From positions 51,066,610 to 51,130,609 of the forward strand of contig CM061920.1 of assembly GCA_031002005.1 (NCBI GenBank): a DNA stretch of 64,000 bases, read 5' to 3'. Under the pieces are notes generated by a model. The model did no database searches and was not told where the DNA came from. It saw only the letters and a list, made by a program, of their open reading frames with translations. The stretch's first letter is position 1. Every line of letters starts with the position of its first letter. The position numbers were made by a program, and so were the translations under genes. This DNA comes from Vandiemenella viatica (lineage: Eukaryota > Arthropoda > Insecta > Orthoptera > Morabidae). This document shows, piece by piece, positions 49,861 to 60,886 of the stretch.

Positions 49861-51597
49861 CAAATGCTGGCATAGTACCCGGCATTGCCGGGGATGATTC
49901 GGTTTATTTACCACTGTGGAATCTTTAGTCGCCCAATAAGAAACGCGTATACAGAGTTTCATCAAAGTCGCCTCAGCCGTTTCCGAAACATAATAAAAAG
50001 TATACTCACACTAAATGAACACAGTAGCTGGCACGTTGAGTTATTTACACGTGCAGTATATTCATACGTATATTTTCCTAAAAAAAAAAAATCTATATAT
50101 ATATATATAAAAAAAATAGACGTGTTTTTCCCTATATTTCACTTTTCAGCCGCCAATACCTAGCAAAGATCATTGGTGTTTGTGTGTGGAAGTAGCATGG
50201 AGTTTCCTATCGTACACAGCGTTGGCCGAATGCTGATAGCTGTGGGGATGAGGGAGATATGATGATTAAAGTGGGTCGATGCAGGGCGTTTTCGTATTTC
50301 GACCAAAAATTTGTGTCTCCATATGCTTCTCTTTCCTGCCACAAATACATAGGATAGACTATTGATGTTTGTGTGTGGTAGTAGCAGTGAATCTCCCATC
50401 GTGCACTACGGTGGTTAGATGTCGGTAACCATGAGGGTGTGGGAGAAATGGTGGTTGATAGCGGTCGACCTGCGGTACTTTCACATTTCTAAGAAAGACG
50501 TATGTGTCATGGTGTATCATTTTTAACCGAAAACTATCTAGCGCAGATCACTGGCGTTTGTGTGTGGTAGTAACACAGAGTCACCTTTCGATCACAACAT
50601 CGGTCGAATTTCAGTAACTGTGGCAGTGTGGGAGTTATGGTGGTTGAAAGTGGCCGATCAAGGATATTTTCGCATTTCGACGAAAGACATGTGTCTCCGC
50701 ATATGTATCTTTTCTGCCACAACTACAAAGCATAGACCATTCGTCTTTGTGCGTGGTAGTAGCATGGTGTCTCTTATCGTGCACTATGGTTGTTAGATGT
50801 CGGTAGCTATGGGGGTGTGGGAGATATTGTGTTTGAAAGTGGACGACCTGCGGCAATTTCATATTTCTGCCACTTTGTGTATTACTTTTCAGCGAAAACT
50901 ATGTAGCGCAGATCACTGGCGTTTTTGTGTGGTAGTAACACAGAGTTACCTTTCGATCACAACGTTGGTCAAATTTCAGTAACTGTGGTAGTGTGGGAGA
51001 TATGGTGGTTGATAGTGGCCGATCAAGAATATTTTCGTATTTCTACGAAAGACATGTGTCTCCTCATATGTCACTTTTCTGCCACAACTAAAAAGCATAG
51101 ACCATTGGTGTTTGTGTGTGGTAGTAGAATCGTGTCTCTGATCGTGCACTATGCTAGTTATATGTCTGTAGCTATGGGGGTGTGCGAGATATGGTGGTTG
51201 ATAGTGGTCGACCTCCAGCGCTTTCATATTTCTGCCAAAGACTATGTGTCTTGGTGTATCACTTTTCGGCCAAAACTATCTAGCGCAGATCACTGGCGTT
51301 TGTGTGTGGTAGTAACAAAGAGTCACCTTTCGATCACAACGTTGGCCGAATGTCAGTAACTGTGGGAGTGTGGGAGTTATGGTGGTTGAAATGGGCGATC
51401 AAGGATATTTTCGCATTTCGACCAAAGGCTTATGTGTCCGTATATTTCACTTTGCTGCCACAACTACATAGAATAGACCATTGGTGTTTCGTAGAGATAT
51501 CGTGTCTCCTAACGTGCACTATGGTGGTTGGATGTCGGTAGCTGCCAATCCAAATTCTGTACAAACACGAACGAAGTCGTGGTTACCAGCTAGTTTT
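49861..51597 (+). mobile_element. Non-autonomous Helitron-like element with internal tandem array
   Basis: The left part contains CCCGGCATTGCCGGGG (49879-49894), an almost perfect small palindrome, and CATCAAAGTCGCCTCAGCCG (49961-49980). The right end is ACGAAGTCGTGGTTACCAGC followed by TAGT (51574-51597). The CTAGT end and adjacent Helitron Rep fragment (51680-52039) suggest a Helitron-type element, but I did not find a clear 5' TC boundary or 3' stem, so the class is inferred. Confidence 0.5.
50160..51550 (+). repeat. Tandem array of ~187-bp monomers in alternating A/B order
   Basis: The GTGGTAGTA anchor recurs at about 50183, 50372, 50563, 50751, 50930, 51117, 51304 and 51490 (spacing 179-191). 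Monomers alternate: type A has GTGTCTC..ATCGTGCACTATGG, type B has AACACAGAGTCACCTTTCGA. The repeat unit is thus a dimer of about 370 bp, present roughly four times. Monomers diverge by about 10-20 percent within type. Confidence 0.85.
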
Positions 51598-51679
51598 TAA
51601 TATTATCAACTGTTAATAGTAACAAAAAAAAGCACAAAATAAAAAATATTGCTCTGGGTGGTGATCCGCCTCCTTCAAA

Positions 51680-52039
51680 TTAATTATGACCTGTTACTAC
51701 GAACTTAGAAATAACCGAAATGACACATTGTTCCCATGTTCGCAACTGAAGACTTCTCCTTGCAAACCTACTGAGTTTCCTCATCGACAAGATAACAAAT
51801 TTGCAAAAATTTTGGGGATTATCTGTCCTGGGGAATAAATATCCGATCCGATGGTATACTTGTCCTTGCATCTTAAATGTTAATCGATTTCTTCTATCAT
51901 CATTTATAATTATTTTTGCTGTACCAAATGAATTCATTTGAAAGCACGAGTTGAGTTTTCGAATTTTGCTGAAAAACAATTTAGATTCTTGGATCACATC
52001 CAACATGAACGATGCAAATGGTTCGGGCGATGCATTCAA
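51680..52039 (-). mobile_element. Helitron Rep N-terminal domain fragment
   Basis: 120 open codons: KLNSCFQMNSFGTAKIII, NRLTFKMQGQVYHRIGYLFP and NPQNFCKFVIL match the conserved N-terminal block of Helitron RepHel proteins (FQM.SFG...., F..QGQ.YH.IGSL.P). No HUH nuclease or helicase follows on this strand. A roughly 90-bp part is repeated at 52540-52630. Confidence 0.75.
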
Positions 52040-52539
52040 TTCGGGTAAGACAACTTTTCCATCTGCAAAAACTTAACTAATTGTATATTTTATGAATATT
52101 CACAATATGACTGTAATGTTACCGACCAAAATCAAGCCACTTTGACCGAACACCACATCAAATGTGAAATCTCACACACTTCAGCCGTTTTATTATTTTT
52201 AATACTCTTTAAATTACAATCTCACTCTGACAGAAACAAACTTCATTAATTTTTTACTTAGCGTTCACGACACAAGAAAGAATTAGTAAAAATCTCATGT
52301 GTTGAAAACAGAATTTACTTGATCATAACTGATAGATATCATGTAACTACTGCTTATAAAATTGTTTCTGCGCTACTGTCATGTTTAGATAAATAAAATA
52401 TTACTTACACTTGTTACGTTTAATTCCATTTTATTTTACTGCGCCTACTAAATTTAGCAAAACTTATGAAATAAATACATGTACTAAAAACAAAACAGTG
52501 GTAGCATATACGTTAGAGACGAATAATTCTTCAATCACA

Positions 52540-52630
52540 ATGAATTCATTTGAAAGCACGAGTTGAGTTTTAGAATTTTGCTGAAAAACAATTTAGATCC
52601 TTGGCTCACATCCAACATGAACGATGCTAA
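52540..52630 (-). repeat. Direct duplicate of Helitron Rep segment
   Basis: Nearly identical to 51925-52017 (AATGAATTCATTTGAAAGCA and following bases; only a few mismatches), same orientation, 615 bp apart. Confidence 0.8.
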
Positions 52631-53094
52631 TTCTCTATCATAAATAAACACTGTAGTGTATTCATAGTATTTGCTGTTAAAAGAAATTAATAAACCCTGA
52701 TCTATAAGCTCCCAAATGTTAGGAACCTAGATTGATTGTATACAGCCCTACCCTCGCTTGGACCAGAATATAAACATTAACTTTTAATGGACGATCTTAA
52801 CGCCAACTTATTAAAAAAATCTTCCTTCCACCATAAATTTAAATCAAACCATTGTAACTTGTGATTTAACTACCCTTCCACTAAATACCAAACATTAATA
52901 GAACTTATTAAGATCAAACAAAAAGATAAAATTTTAAACTACGATCAGTAATCTGACCCAGGAATATCATGACACATTATAAATACTTCGTACCATCTAG
53001 GAACACCGAAGTATCAAACAAGAACAATAGCACAAAGAACTTCTAGTAAATTCTCCACGAGACAATACTGATGTACACGACCAACGCCCCTTGC
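52631..53094. other. Unrecognised sequence
   Basis: No element identified. Confidence 0.4.
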
Positions 53095-53712
53095 TTCAAA
53101 TCCTGGATTGTGCGGAAACAGATCGCCATGGGAGAGTGCGATCCGTGGCGTCCCCAGGTTTCAGTTTTGGGACTACTTTTATTTTTTGTACATATTAACG
53201 ATATGGCCAGTGTCCTACGTCACTGACGAGTTGATACAACAACTCAGTGCAGCACGAAATGGCGTAGCCACTATGATTAAGATAATAATTGATGTCTTTA
53301 AATATCTGATAAGGCACAGAGGAATGGACTAAAAATAAACCCCACTGAATTCCAGGCTACTGTTATAGCTAGTTCAAAAATAATAGGCAGCAAGTTCACA
53401 TCAAATCTACCAACCGAGTTAGATTATGGTACATATGATATGGAAAAGATTTTGGAGTAATTTGAACTGTTCTGGGAACACTGTCTCTCTATGTCGCAAA
53501 GCCTTCTCTCCTCTTCATACTCTGTATAAAGGTAAGATAATTTTCTTCCCCCATTTGAAAAAACAACTGGTTCAAGCCCTTGTGCTTCCCGATGTCGATT
53601 ATTGCGACGTTGTTCAGCAAAATTTAAGTTCGGCACACAGAATTAAACTTGAAGTTATGAATTCTTGTGCAAGGCTTATCCGTGACCTGCGACTGCACAG
53701 TCACGTCTTCCC

Positions 53713-53920
53713 CCCATTCGGGAGGACGGCGGTTCGAATCCCCGTCCGAGCATCCAAATTTGGGTTTTCCATGGTTTCCCAAATCACTCCAGGCAAATTC
53801 CGGGATGATTCCTTAAAAAAAAGGCCATGGCCGAATTCTTTCCCATTCCTTGCCCCCATCCTTTACCGTCTCTAAAGACCTCGCTGTTGAGAGACGTAAA
53901 GCAGTCAAAAAAAAAAAAAA
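53713..53920 (+). mobile_element. SINE type 1, 5'-truncated
   Basis: Starts within the tRNA-like head just before box B (CATTCGGGAGGACGGCGG) and runs to a poly(A) of 14. The 8-bp GTCTTCCC at 53705-53712 and 53921-53928 is a perfect target duplication. Truncation at the 5' end with a duplication is the signature of target-primed reverse transcription. Confidence 0.92.
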
Positions 53921-54004
53921 GTCTTCCCTTCACGTGATAGCTTGTAGTGCCTGCGCGCATTAGATCGACGACATTTCGTTACTAAGTCTCTTTCCGCCTG
54001 ATAC

Positions 54005-54330
54005 ACCTTCACCTTTGGTACTGCTTGCTGTGCAATACGAAGTACGCCACAACACTTCCGTGGTTCGCATTCCACGCAGGGCCGGCGTTAGGGGGGGGGG
54101 GGGGGGTAAGTGGGTCAAAAGTACCCGGGCCCCGCGGGCTGATGGGGGGCCCGATCACCGACTATAGGGGCCCTCAGGCCATGAAGCCAAGATTACGCCC
54201 ATTGTCGCCTGGCCATTTTGTACAGCTAAAAAAAAAAAAAGGTCGCCCATTTTAACCCCGGGCCCCAAATTCCTGGCGCCGGCCCTGATTCCACGTTATA
54301 CTGTAGGTTCCCTATACCTTACAGGATTAC
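54005..54330 (+). mobile_element. SINE type 2 core, interrupted by MITE
   Basis: CTTCACCTTTGGTACTGCTT, then GTACGCCACAACACTTCCGT and, across the MITE, CATTCCACG|TTATACTGTAGGT align with 55790-55880. It has no tRNA-like head here, so it may be either a truncated SINE or a core shared with the LINE. Confidence 0.5.
54077..54287. mobile_element. hAT-type MITE with perfect 8-bp target duplication
   Basis: 211 bp, TIRs CAGGGCCGGCG / CGCCGGCCCTG. ATTCCACG at 54069-54076 and again at 54288-54295. Interior is G-run rich (54090-54106) with GGGGGGCCCGA and AAAAGGTCGCCCAT. Similar ends begin the hAT element at 59889. Confidence 0.92.
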
Positions 54331-54945
54331 TGTGTTAGTTTAAGGCGGTTACGACAGGCACGGAATCCGCAGCCAATAATAATAACAAAAATCTATCACT
54401 AGGACATTACGAATATATGAGCTTTTACCGCCTCATACATCTGAAAACTCTCTTTTACCTTTATTCTAGTAGCTCACACTTAGGACTCCCCCATAATATT
54501 AACTCAAATATACTAACCGTCTCCTCCCATTGCTCGTACCCTCACCAATTCCTTCATCCCTGAAAATAACTAAATTATCTAAGGAATCAGTCAATGTAAA
54601 TGCGCTTCGAGAAGGCGTTACTTGTACCAGCACTAGCTGAGCAACCTGTCTTCCACCTTTCACTTATTCTTAGAATTCAGATGTATTAATTTATGTTGTT
54701 TTCACATATTTATTTTACCTTCCCTAGAATTAGTTTGTGTCTTTTAAGAATATTTCTTAGTTATTATTTCTTTACTTGGTTTTTTAGTTATTAAGTTAAT
54801 TTAAGCAAAATATGAAATGCTGTTAGTTTGCGTAAAGGATAAACTATGTTTCATAAACAACAGGTATGATGTAAGGGAAAACTCAACAGTTCTAATTTTA
54901 CCAGGCTAAATAAACCTTCAAATAAATAAATAAATTGTGTTAAAA

Positions 54946-55500
54946 TATTAATACTTCAAACTGGTATAGAAGCTTAATCAAATAGAGGAAGTTTGTGGAA
55001 ATATTGGTAAATATGAAAATCAGTTTATTACTCATGAATAAAATGCACTTTCATTAACATTGAAATAAATTTATCCCTGCGATGGTGGTTAGGTAAACCA
55101 CTAGAATTTGTTTTGTACATTTCTATATTACGATTATATATTAATGTCAAAAATGAAACTTATATTTGTTTTGTAAAGAGTAATAGTCTCCAGATTTTTA
55201 GTTAATCTGGTTTGGTAGTTCTGTATTAATAACCACATTCTGTGTTTGTAGCCAAGAAGTTTATTTGACGGTAGGCCTACCCAGGCATTGGTGAGAATAC
55301 AAACGACTCTTGAACCCTTGTCGCGAGACAAGGAACTTGTCTGGGTTTCACTATCTCGTCTTCAGTGGGGTCAGTGGTTATGATATTATGTTGAGGTAAA
55401 GTTCTTTTACTTCCTATAGCTTCTTAAATGATTCAGTTCTATATTAAAATCGGTCACCACTTCCACACAGGAAGAAATGATAACACCAAGGGTATCACAC
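54946..55500. other. Unrecognised sequence
   Basis: No element identified. Confidence 0.4.
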
Positions 55501-55689
55501 TTAACTAGATTTGCTTCCACCTGTATGTTTCATATGCAACATTTAGAGATGTATAATCAGGAGTTCTGCCAACTGTTCTTGCAACAGTTTTGTGTAACGC
55601 ACCTATTAACCCCTCCTCAGAGATAGAAAAAAAAAATTGCTGTTGAGACCTAGAAGTGAAGCGAAACGCTTGAAGCAATGACGAATTGA

Positions 55690-55925
55690 AAAAAAAAGAC
55701 AAGCTGCCTGATGGCTCAGTGCTGAAGAGATAGAAAAGTCCCCGGTTCGAATCCCTGTCTCGGCGGGCATTTTCATAAGCCCACAACCCGACCTTCACCT
55801 ATGGCACAGCTTGCTATGTAATGTGAAGCACGCCAGTGCGCTTCGGTGGTTCAGATTTCACGTTAAATTGCAGGTCTCCTCTAGGGTTAACAACCCTAGT
55901 TCTAACACAGATGTGTGCACATCTA
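55690..55925 (+). mobile_element. SINE type 2 (tRNA-headed with conserved core)
   Basis: Box A region CCTGATGGCTCAGTGCTGAAG (two-part, 55705-55725), box B GGTTCGAATCCC (55743-55754), then the core CTTCACCTATGGCACAGCTT, CGCTTCGGTGGTTCAGATTT and CACGTTAAATTGCAGGTC. The core is shared with 54005-54330 and, weakly, 21800-21880. Confidence 0.7.
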
Positions 55926-56126
55926 AAGCAAACGAAGACTTAACGTTGTCCTAGTTGCTCCTAGTTGGCCCAAACGAAAATACATACATTCAGATGGTTA
56001 TTTACTCTCGGTTTATTTAACCAAGCAAAATGGCGTATAGCAAGAATGCACGAAGGAAATGGCTCCCATGTACAAACTTTATGCATTTAGCTTCTCTTAG
56101 ACCACACAGCCAGCTCAATTGCAATT

Positions 56127-56353
56127 ACCGAGCGTGGTGTTGTAACGGATAGCGTTCTGGCCTCGCATTCGGGAGGACGGCCGTTCGAATCCCCGTCCGG
56201 GCATCCAGATTTGGGTTTTCCATGGTTTCCCAAATCACTCCAGGCAAATGCCGGGATGCTTCCTTAAAAAGGCCATGACCTAATTCCTTGCCCACATCCT
56301 TTCCGCCTCTAAAGACCTCGCTGTTGAGAGACGTAAAGCAATTTAAAAAAAAA
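56127..56353 (+). mobile_element. SINE type 1, full length
   Basis: Head ACCGAGCGTGGTGTTGTAAC, box B GTTCGAATCCCCGTCC (56185-56200), standard body, tail of A. A perfect 12-bp target duplication TCAATTGCAATT at 56115-56126 and 56354-56365. Confidence 0.93.
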
Positions 56354-56454
56354 TCAATTGCAATTTCAGTTCATACAGTGTTTGCAGTTTCTCCATTGTT
56401 TCTACCGAGGCCAGCATGTACAAACTTATGAAAGGAAAGACTAGATTGTGGGGA

Positions 56455-56650
56455 TTTCGGTAGACAGAGAAGTGCGACGAGAAGTTACCAAGGGAAATGA
56501 TGAATAATTTACCAAAAACGTTGAAAGAATTTAAAGTTAACATTTGTAGAGGGCAAATATAGGTGGGTGCAGGAAAGGGGGAAGATGGGTGTGTATGTAA
56601 ATTGCCAGAGGAGCGTGTACTCCATTGCAATTAAACTAAATTAAATTAAA
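56455..56650 (+). mobile_element. LINE family 'J', extreme 3' end
   Basis: [20 protein letters not shown] and ICRGQI with the same 3' tail (CCATTGCAATTAAACTAAAT) as copies 1 and 3. Confidence 0.8.
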
Positions 56651-56817
56651 TGTGAAATTCTATTAACAGCGTCGTTAAATTAGAAACTCCTGATACACCA
56701 TTCAACGAGGAATAATTGATACGAATCGTTAGTGGACTTTAGCAAGTCTGAAGATATGGAAGCGCGACGAAGTTGTCGTGATGTTAATAAGAAAATTGAG
56801 AGTATAACCCGAGAGGA

Positions 56818-57045
56818 CGACCGAGCATAGTGCGTGAGCAGTAACGCTTGGGACTAACGTTCGGTAGGACGCGGGTTCGAATCCGCGTCCGTCCATACAG
56901 ATTTAAATTTTCCTTGGTTTCGCGAAATCACTCCGGGTGATATAGTGCCTACAAAGGGCCATGGCCGAATTCCTTACAGTTGCTTCCCCTCAATCCTCTC
57001 CCACTTCTAATGATCGCGTCAAAGATGAGGTGTAAAGCTACAGAA
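56818..57045 (+). mobile_element. SINE type 1, divergent subfamily
   Basis: CGACCGAGCATAGTGCGTGA, box B GGGTTCGAATCCGCGTCC (56874-56891), TTTCGCGAAATCACTCCGGG and GGCCATGGCCGAATTCC are related to but clearly diverged from the other type-1 copies; an older branch is likely. Confidence 0.75.
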
Positions 57046-57299
57046 AAATGTATGGATTCTTTCACCTCATTGAGTCAACAACAGATTATCTCAAGGGAAC
57101 CTGGCGGGAGAGATCAACGCGTCCAGAGATTTCTTTGATTATAAGGGCGGAATTAATAACAATTCTGAGCTAGCGACCTGACGTGGAAAAGGATATGTTG
57201 TTGGTATGTGGATTAAGAGAATGATCCTAGAATGCCAGGAATCTATGGTCTCGTTTACCTAAGCCTGCGCCCGCACATTCGGTAAAGAGACCATACCCA

Positions 57300-59050
57300 A
57301 CCCAACGATGAAATGTTACAACTTTTCGAAGGGAAGGAGTTACTTTTGCCACTATTCCCATCATCTTTGCAATGAAATAAAAACTTTTTTGCTGCCGTTC
57401 GGTCGGAATAATGCTGTAACAGATTTCATAATAGCCCTTGACAACGTTTTAGAGGGAAAACTGCTGGAGACAGTATGCCTGTATTCAGGCGATTTGACAG
57501 TATTAAGAGTAAGGGACATGATGCTTTAGCTGAAGAAAATATTTATCAGTGCAGTGATATACAATTCCTTGGGCAAATAACTGTCGCCATCGAATGTAAG
57601 ACTGAGACCATAAAATGTTCCTCCTGGAGCTACAAGTGTGCAGCAGCGTCCGAGTTGTCGACAAAGAAAAAATGCTCATCCATCCAGACTGGGAACAAGG
57701 TGTAAGTTTAGTGGTCGACGTCTTAGATTTTCCAAGAACGAGGTGACGACGCCGAACATTCGAACGACAGCCTTCACGAGCCCCTTTTTAGGGACCAGAG
57801 AGAGACGGTATAATGTTATGCAGGAGGCCAGTCAATAAGGTGGGTTTTTCAAATTTTCATCAGAGGCGAGATAACGTCTACGCTGACCAAAGTAAACCCA
57901 TGTCCTGTCAATCGGCTGGACCCTGTTGGTTAGGAGATTAAATACAGCCGGAGAAAACTAAATATAGTGTCTGACGCCCTGTCGAGGCTACCGGTCGACC
58001 TGGGAGATAGAAATATTGACTCAACACCCACTGCTGCTAAACAGTGTATCTGGAACGAGTACACTTTGAAACGGCAGCAGCTTTTGTCACAAACAACTCG
58101 CTCGTGCGCAACAGTTTAATGATCGAATTCGCAAGGTACTAGAATACCTCAACAACCAGGACAACCAGACAGAGAAGTTATGGTAGCATTATGTTACAAA
58201 ATTGTCCTGTTCCAAACGGGTCACCATGACTAAGAAGAATGGATTCCGAAGAACATGATGACAAGTTTACATTGGATTACAGTATGAAACAGATAATTGA
58301 GGACGCAGTTTGTAAGAGGTATATTGAAATGGATATATTAGCACAAGATAAGAAAGGATAGAGAATTACATTATACCAGTAGAGAGACTGATGACAGCAA
58401 AAAAAAAAAGAGTTATGGCCACTATGGGCCTCACAAATTCTACCACATAATGAAGCAGGATTTTTTTTCTTCATAGACATTGTCAGAACTATAGCGAAAG
58501 TGTTTAGGTCTTGTGCCGTTTGTCAAAGAACAACAATTGACAGCGTTAAACCAGCGAAGGATATAAAGAGCCTAATCCCAGCGAACAACACTAGTTCATC
58601 ACCATTGACCTTTACAGGCCGAGGACTACGTTTAAACACCCAGATACCCGTCGCCTTTTACAGTAAATTAAACTGTTCCCATCAGTGAGAGCCGCGACAA
58701 GGATCATCATGCGATTGAACTTCAGAGAACGAATAGTGTGTTACAACGCCCTCAGTTTGTTAGCGGAGGGTGATAGCAGACTACGAATGAAGCAGTCGTT
58801 GAAGTACTGCTGATCTGTTTTCACAAAACGTAGAAAATCCCTTACAAAGGATAATCCGAAGAAATCGTGGGCTGTTGGTATATGCCCACTATTATCTATG
58901 CATCACGGTTACAAACGCAGTAGATATATAAAATACTACACCACACAGTTCAACGCAGGTAACCCCGTACGAGATTATGTAGGGAAAAAAACGAATAACA
59001 AAGAAGGTCGAAGGTCCGACATGACAAGAACATCAGATCCTCCAAATACA
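57300..59050 (+). mobile_element. Ty3/gypsy-like pol remnant
   Basis: RT: FLLPFGRNNAVTDFIIALDN and VCLYSGDLTVL (YxDD box damaged to YSGD; 57476-57500). RNase H end: RKLNIVSDALSRLPVDLGD (about 57950-58010). Integrase zinc-binding: HYGPHKFYHIMKQDFF (58421-58470) with SCAVCQRTTIDSVKPAK (58504-58560). Core end: TTHSSTQVTPYEIM-like with GKK (58935-58995). The order is that of gypsy Pol. It needs at least five frame changes to read through, so it is dead. No LTRs were identified next to it. Confidence 0.75.
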
Positions 59051-59189
59051 GGTAGGGTGGCAAACGCGTCTTAAGTCGGCACCTGAAGCATGGGAAATCA
59101 AGAAATCCAAACTCATGTAGGGCTATTTAAAGTTTCAGACATCCCGACGGAGAACCCCTAAACCTTCTTAAAATTAGGAGATCTAAGGG

Positions 59190-59510
59190 GGCGTCCATTA
59201 ATTACGTGAGTTGAAAATAGTGACCGCGGGGGGGGGGGGGGGGGTTATGGCGAACTGACACCAAATCTCACCAAGGGGGAGAGGAGGTTGACAGAAACCT
59301 CACGACATCTTTTTAATTTCTTGAGAAGAAGTAAAGCAGAAAAGTCTACAAGCGACGTCGTTGGGGGCGGGGGGATGTAAGTGCCCTTGAGAACAAGAGA
59401 GCTAAAAAAAGAAAAGGTTTCAAAAAGTTACGAAGTCGTCCAGCAGATAGGGATGGGGGGGGGGGGTGTTCTCTCAAGACCTCACGTCACCATAGGAGGG
59501 GGAAGATACG
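59190..59510. mobile_element. G-rich MITE
   Basis: Begins GGGGGCGTCCATTAATTACG, a terminus I know from dispersed insect DNA elements, with G runs at 59228-59245, 59363-59377 and 59455-59467. The opposite end is around CTCACGTCACCATAGGAGGG. No target duplication found. Confidence 0.5.
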
Positions 59511-59559
59511 TATTGTGTGCAATGTTGGTACTTTCATTGGCATTCTCGTTAGTCGCGTG

Positions 59560-59886
59560 AAAGATTTTCCGAAGCCATTATGGCCGCAGGGAATGAATCG
59601 ACAGATTTTGAATGCAGAATGGTAGTTAGCGCTAGACGAGTAAGGCATTCCATTTCGGAAATTGTTTGTGTCATGAGGAGGCCATGAATATGGAATTTCC
59701 GTTATTTCCCCCTACCTTAGACATAGGAGTAGCCAACTACGTTTACCTAATGACCGAAACCAGTGACATCTGCGCCGAGGTGTCACTGTCGAACAACAGA
59801 CAACAGGGTGTCAAAGAACAGCAACACTCAATGTGGAGCGTATGACAGACGTGTCCGTGCGGGAAGCGAAATTTGCCGTCGATGGG
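59560..59886 (+). mobile_element. Tc1-like transposase N-terminal remnant
   Basis: MAAGNESTDFECRMVVSARR, VRHSISEIVCVMRRP (59578-59690) is the first helix-turn-helix of a Tc1-type transposase; a second broken stretch (TVEQQTT...ERMTDVSVREAKF, 59785-59880) matches the second. It ends at the border of the hAT element. Confidence 0.65.
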
Positions 59887-60886
59887 AGCAGGGCCCGCTC
59901 TAGGGGGGGGGGGGGGGGGAGGCAAACCGGGCATTTGCCCGGGGCGCTAAAATTTAGGGGCGCCATTTCGGCTGTAAGTGTGAGAAAAATATTAATAATA
60001 TTAATGTGTTAAATCCCCAATTAATAAAAAATCCACATACTGATTTTTCGTTCGTTAAAACTTACAGTTCTTACCTATTTGGGTGCGCCCCTAGAGACTT
60101 CGAAGAGACCTCAAAGGGGCGCGTCGTTGCCTCGCTGCCTGAGTGTGAATTCCGCCATAGGAGCAACTTCAAAATGCGCCGCGTCCGAGCCATGTCTCAG
60201 CCCGAAGTCCGCGCCACGTCTCTTCTATGTGAATTGGGCCTTAGCACGCGAGTAGTACGCGTTGTTGTCTCAATTTGCTTATTATTGCTAATTACAAAAG
60301 TGGTTTCATTACACCACAGAATTAGTCTTACTATTAAGTTATTAGTGGAAGTTCATAAAATTTACTTCAGGATTTAATAATTTCTAAAGGTAAGTACATC
60401 TATGATTAAACTGTTATTTAGTTTGATATACGACATAGGCGCACAACGACAAAAGCACACAACAGAAGCCCAGTAGGTGGGGGCTGTTACACCTGCCCTC
60501 GGCTACCTGCACTGATTCCGACGTTATACTGCCCACAAGTTACTAGATGCGGTGAAAAGGAGTGTTTTTCGCAATTGCAGCTAGGCTTTAATACATGGAA
60601 TCGATAGTGCTTCGCGGGAGATGCTTAGTATTTATTTTATTGAATTGATGAACCAAATCAATATGGATCTTAATTATTGGAGATCGAAGGGGAATAATTT
60701 GCATAATAATTTCTTCTCGTAATCCAAGTCTCACAGATTTGTTGTACAAATTAGATACAGGCATTGTAAGTGTTTTGGTTGGGTTAAATTACATACGCTA
60801 TCTTTGATCGCTTGTGAAAATACTGTAGTTTAGTGGGTGTGGGACAGTACTTACAATCATTAATAAATAAATAATACAGGGCGTTC

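Larger units (their letters stand above)
53095..54945 (+). mobile_element. I/jockey-like LINE remnant with nested insertions
   Basis: Frames give AIRGVPRFQFWD / VPQVSVLGLLLFFVHINDMA (53130-53215), then CRKAFSPLHTLYKGK, HLKKQLVQALVLPDVDYCDV (53490-53610) and CARLIRDLRLHSHVFP (to 53712). After a 5'-truncated SINE the coding resumes faintly (ALDRRHFVTKSL). A 3' UTR ends with AATAAATAAATAAAT (54920-54935), the short-repeat tail of this LINE type. It carries a SINE (53713-53920), a SINE-type-2 core (54005-54330) and a MITE (54077-54287). Confidence 0.7.

Noticed and set aside
50160..51550. CRISPR-like regular repeat spacing
   Set aside because: Monomers are about 187 bp, tandem without unique spacers, in a eukaryotic genome; it is satellite-like DNA.
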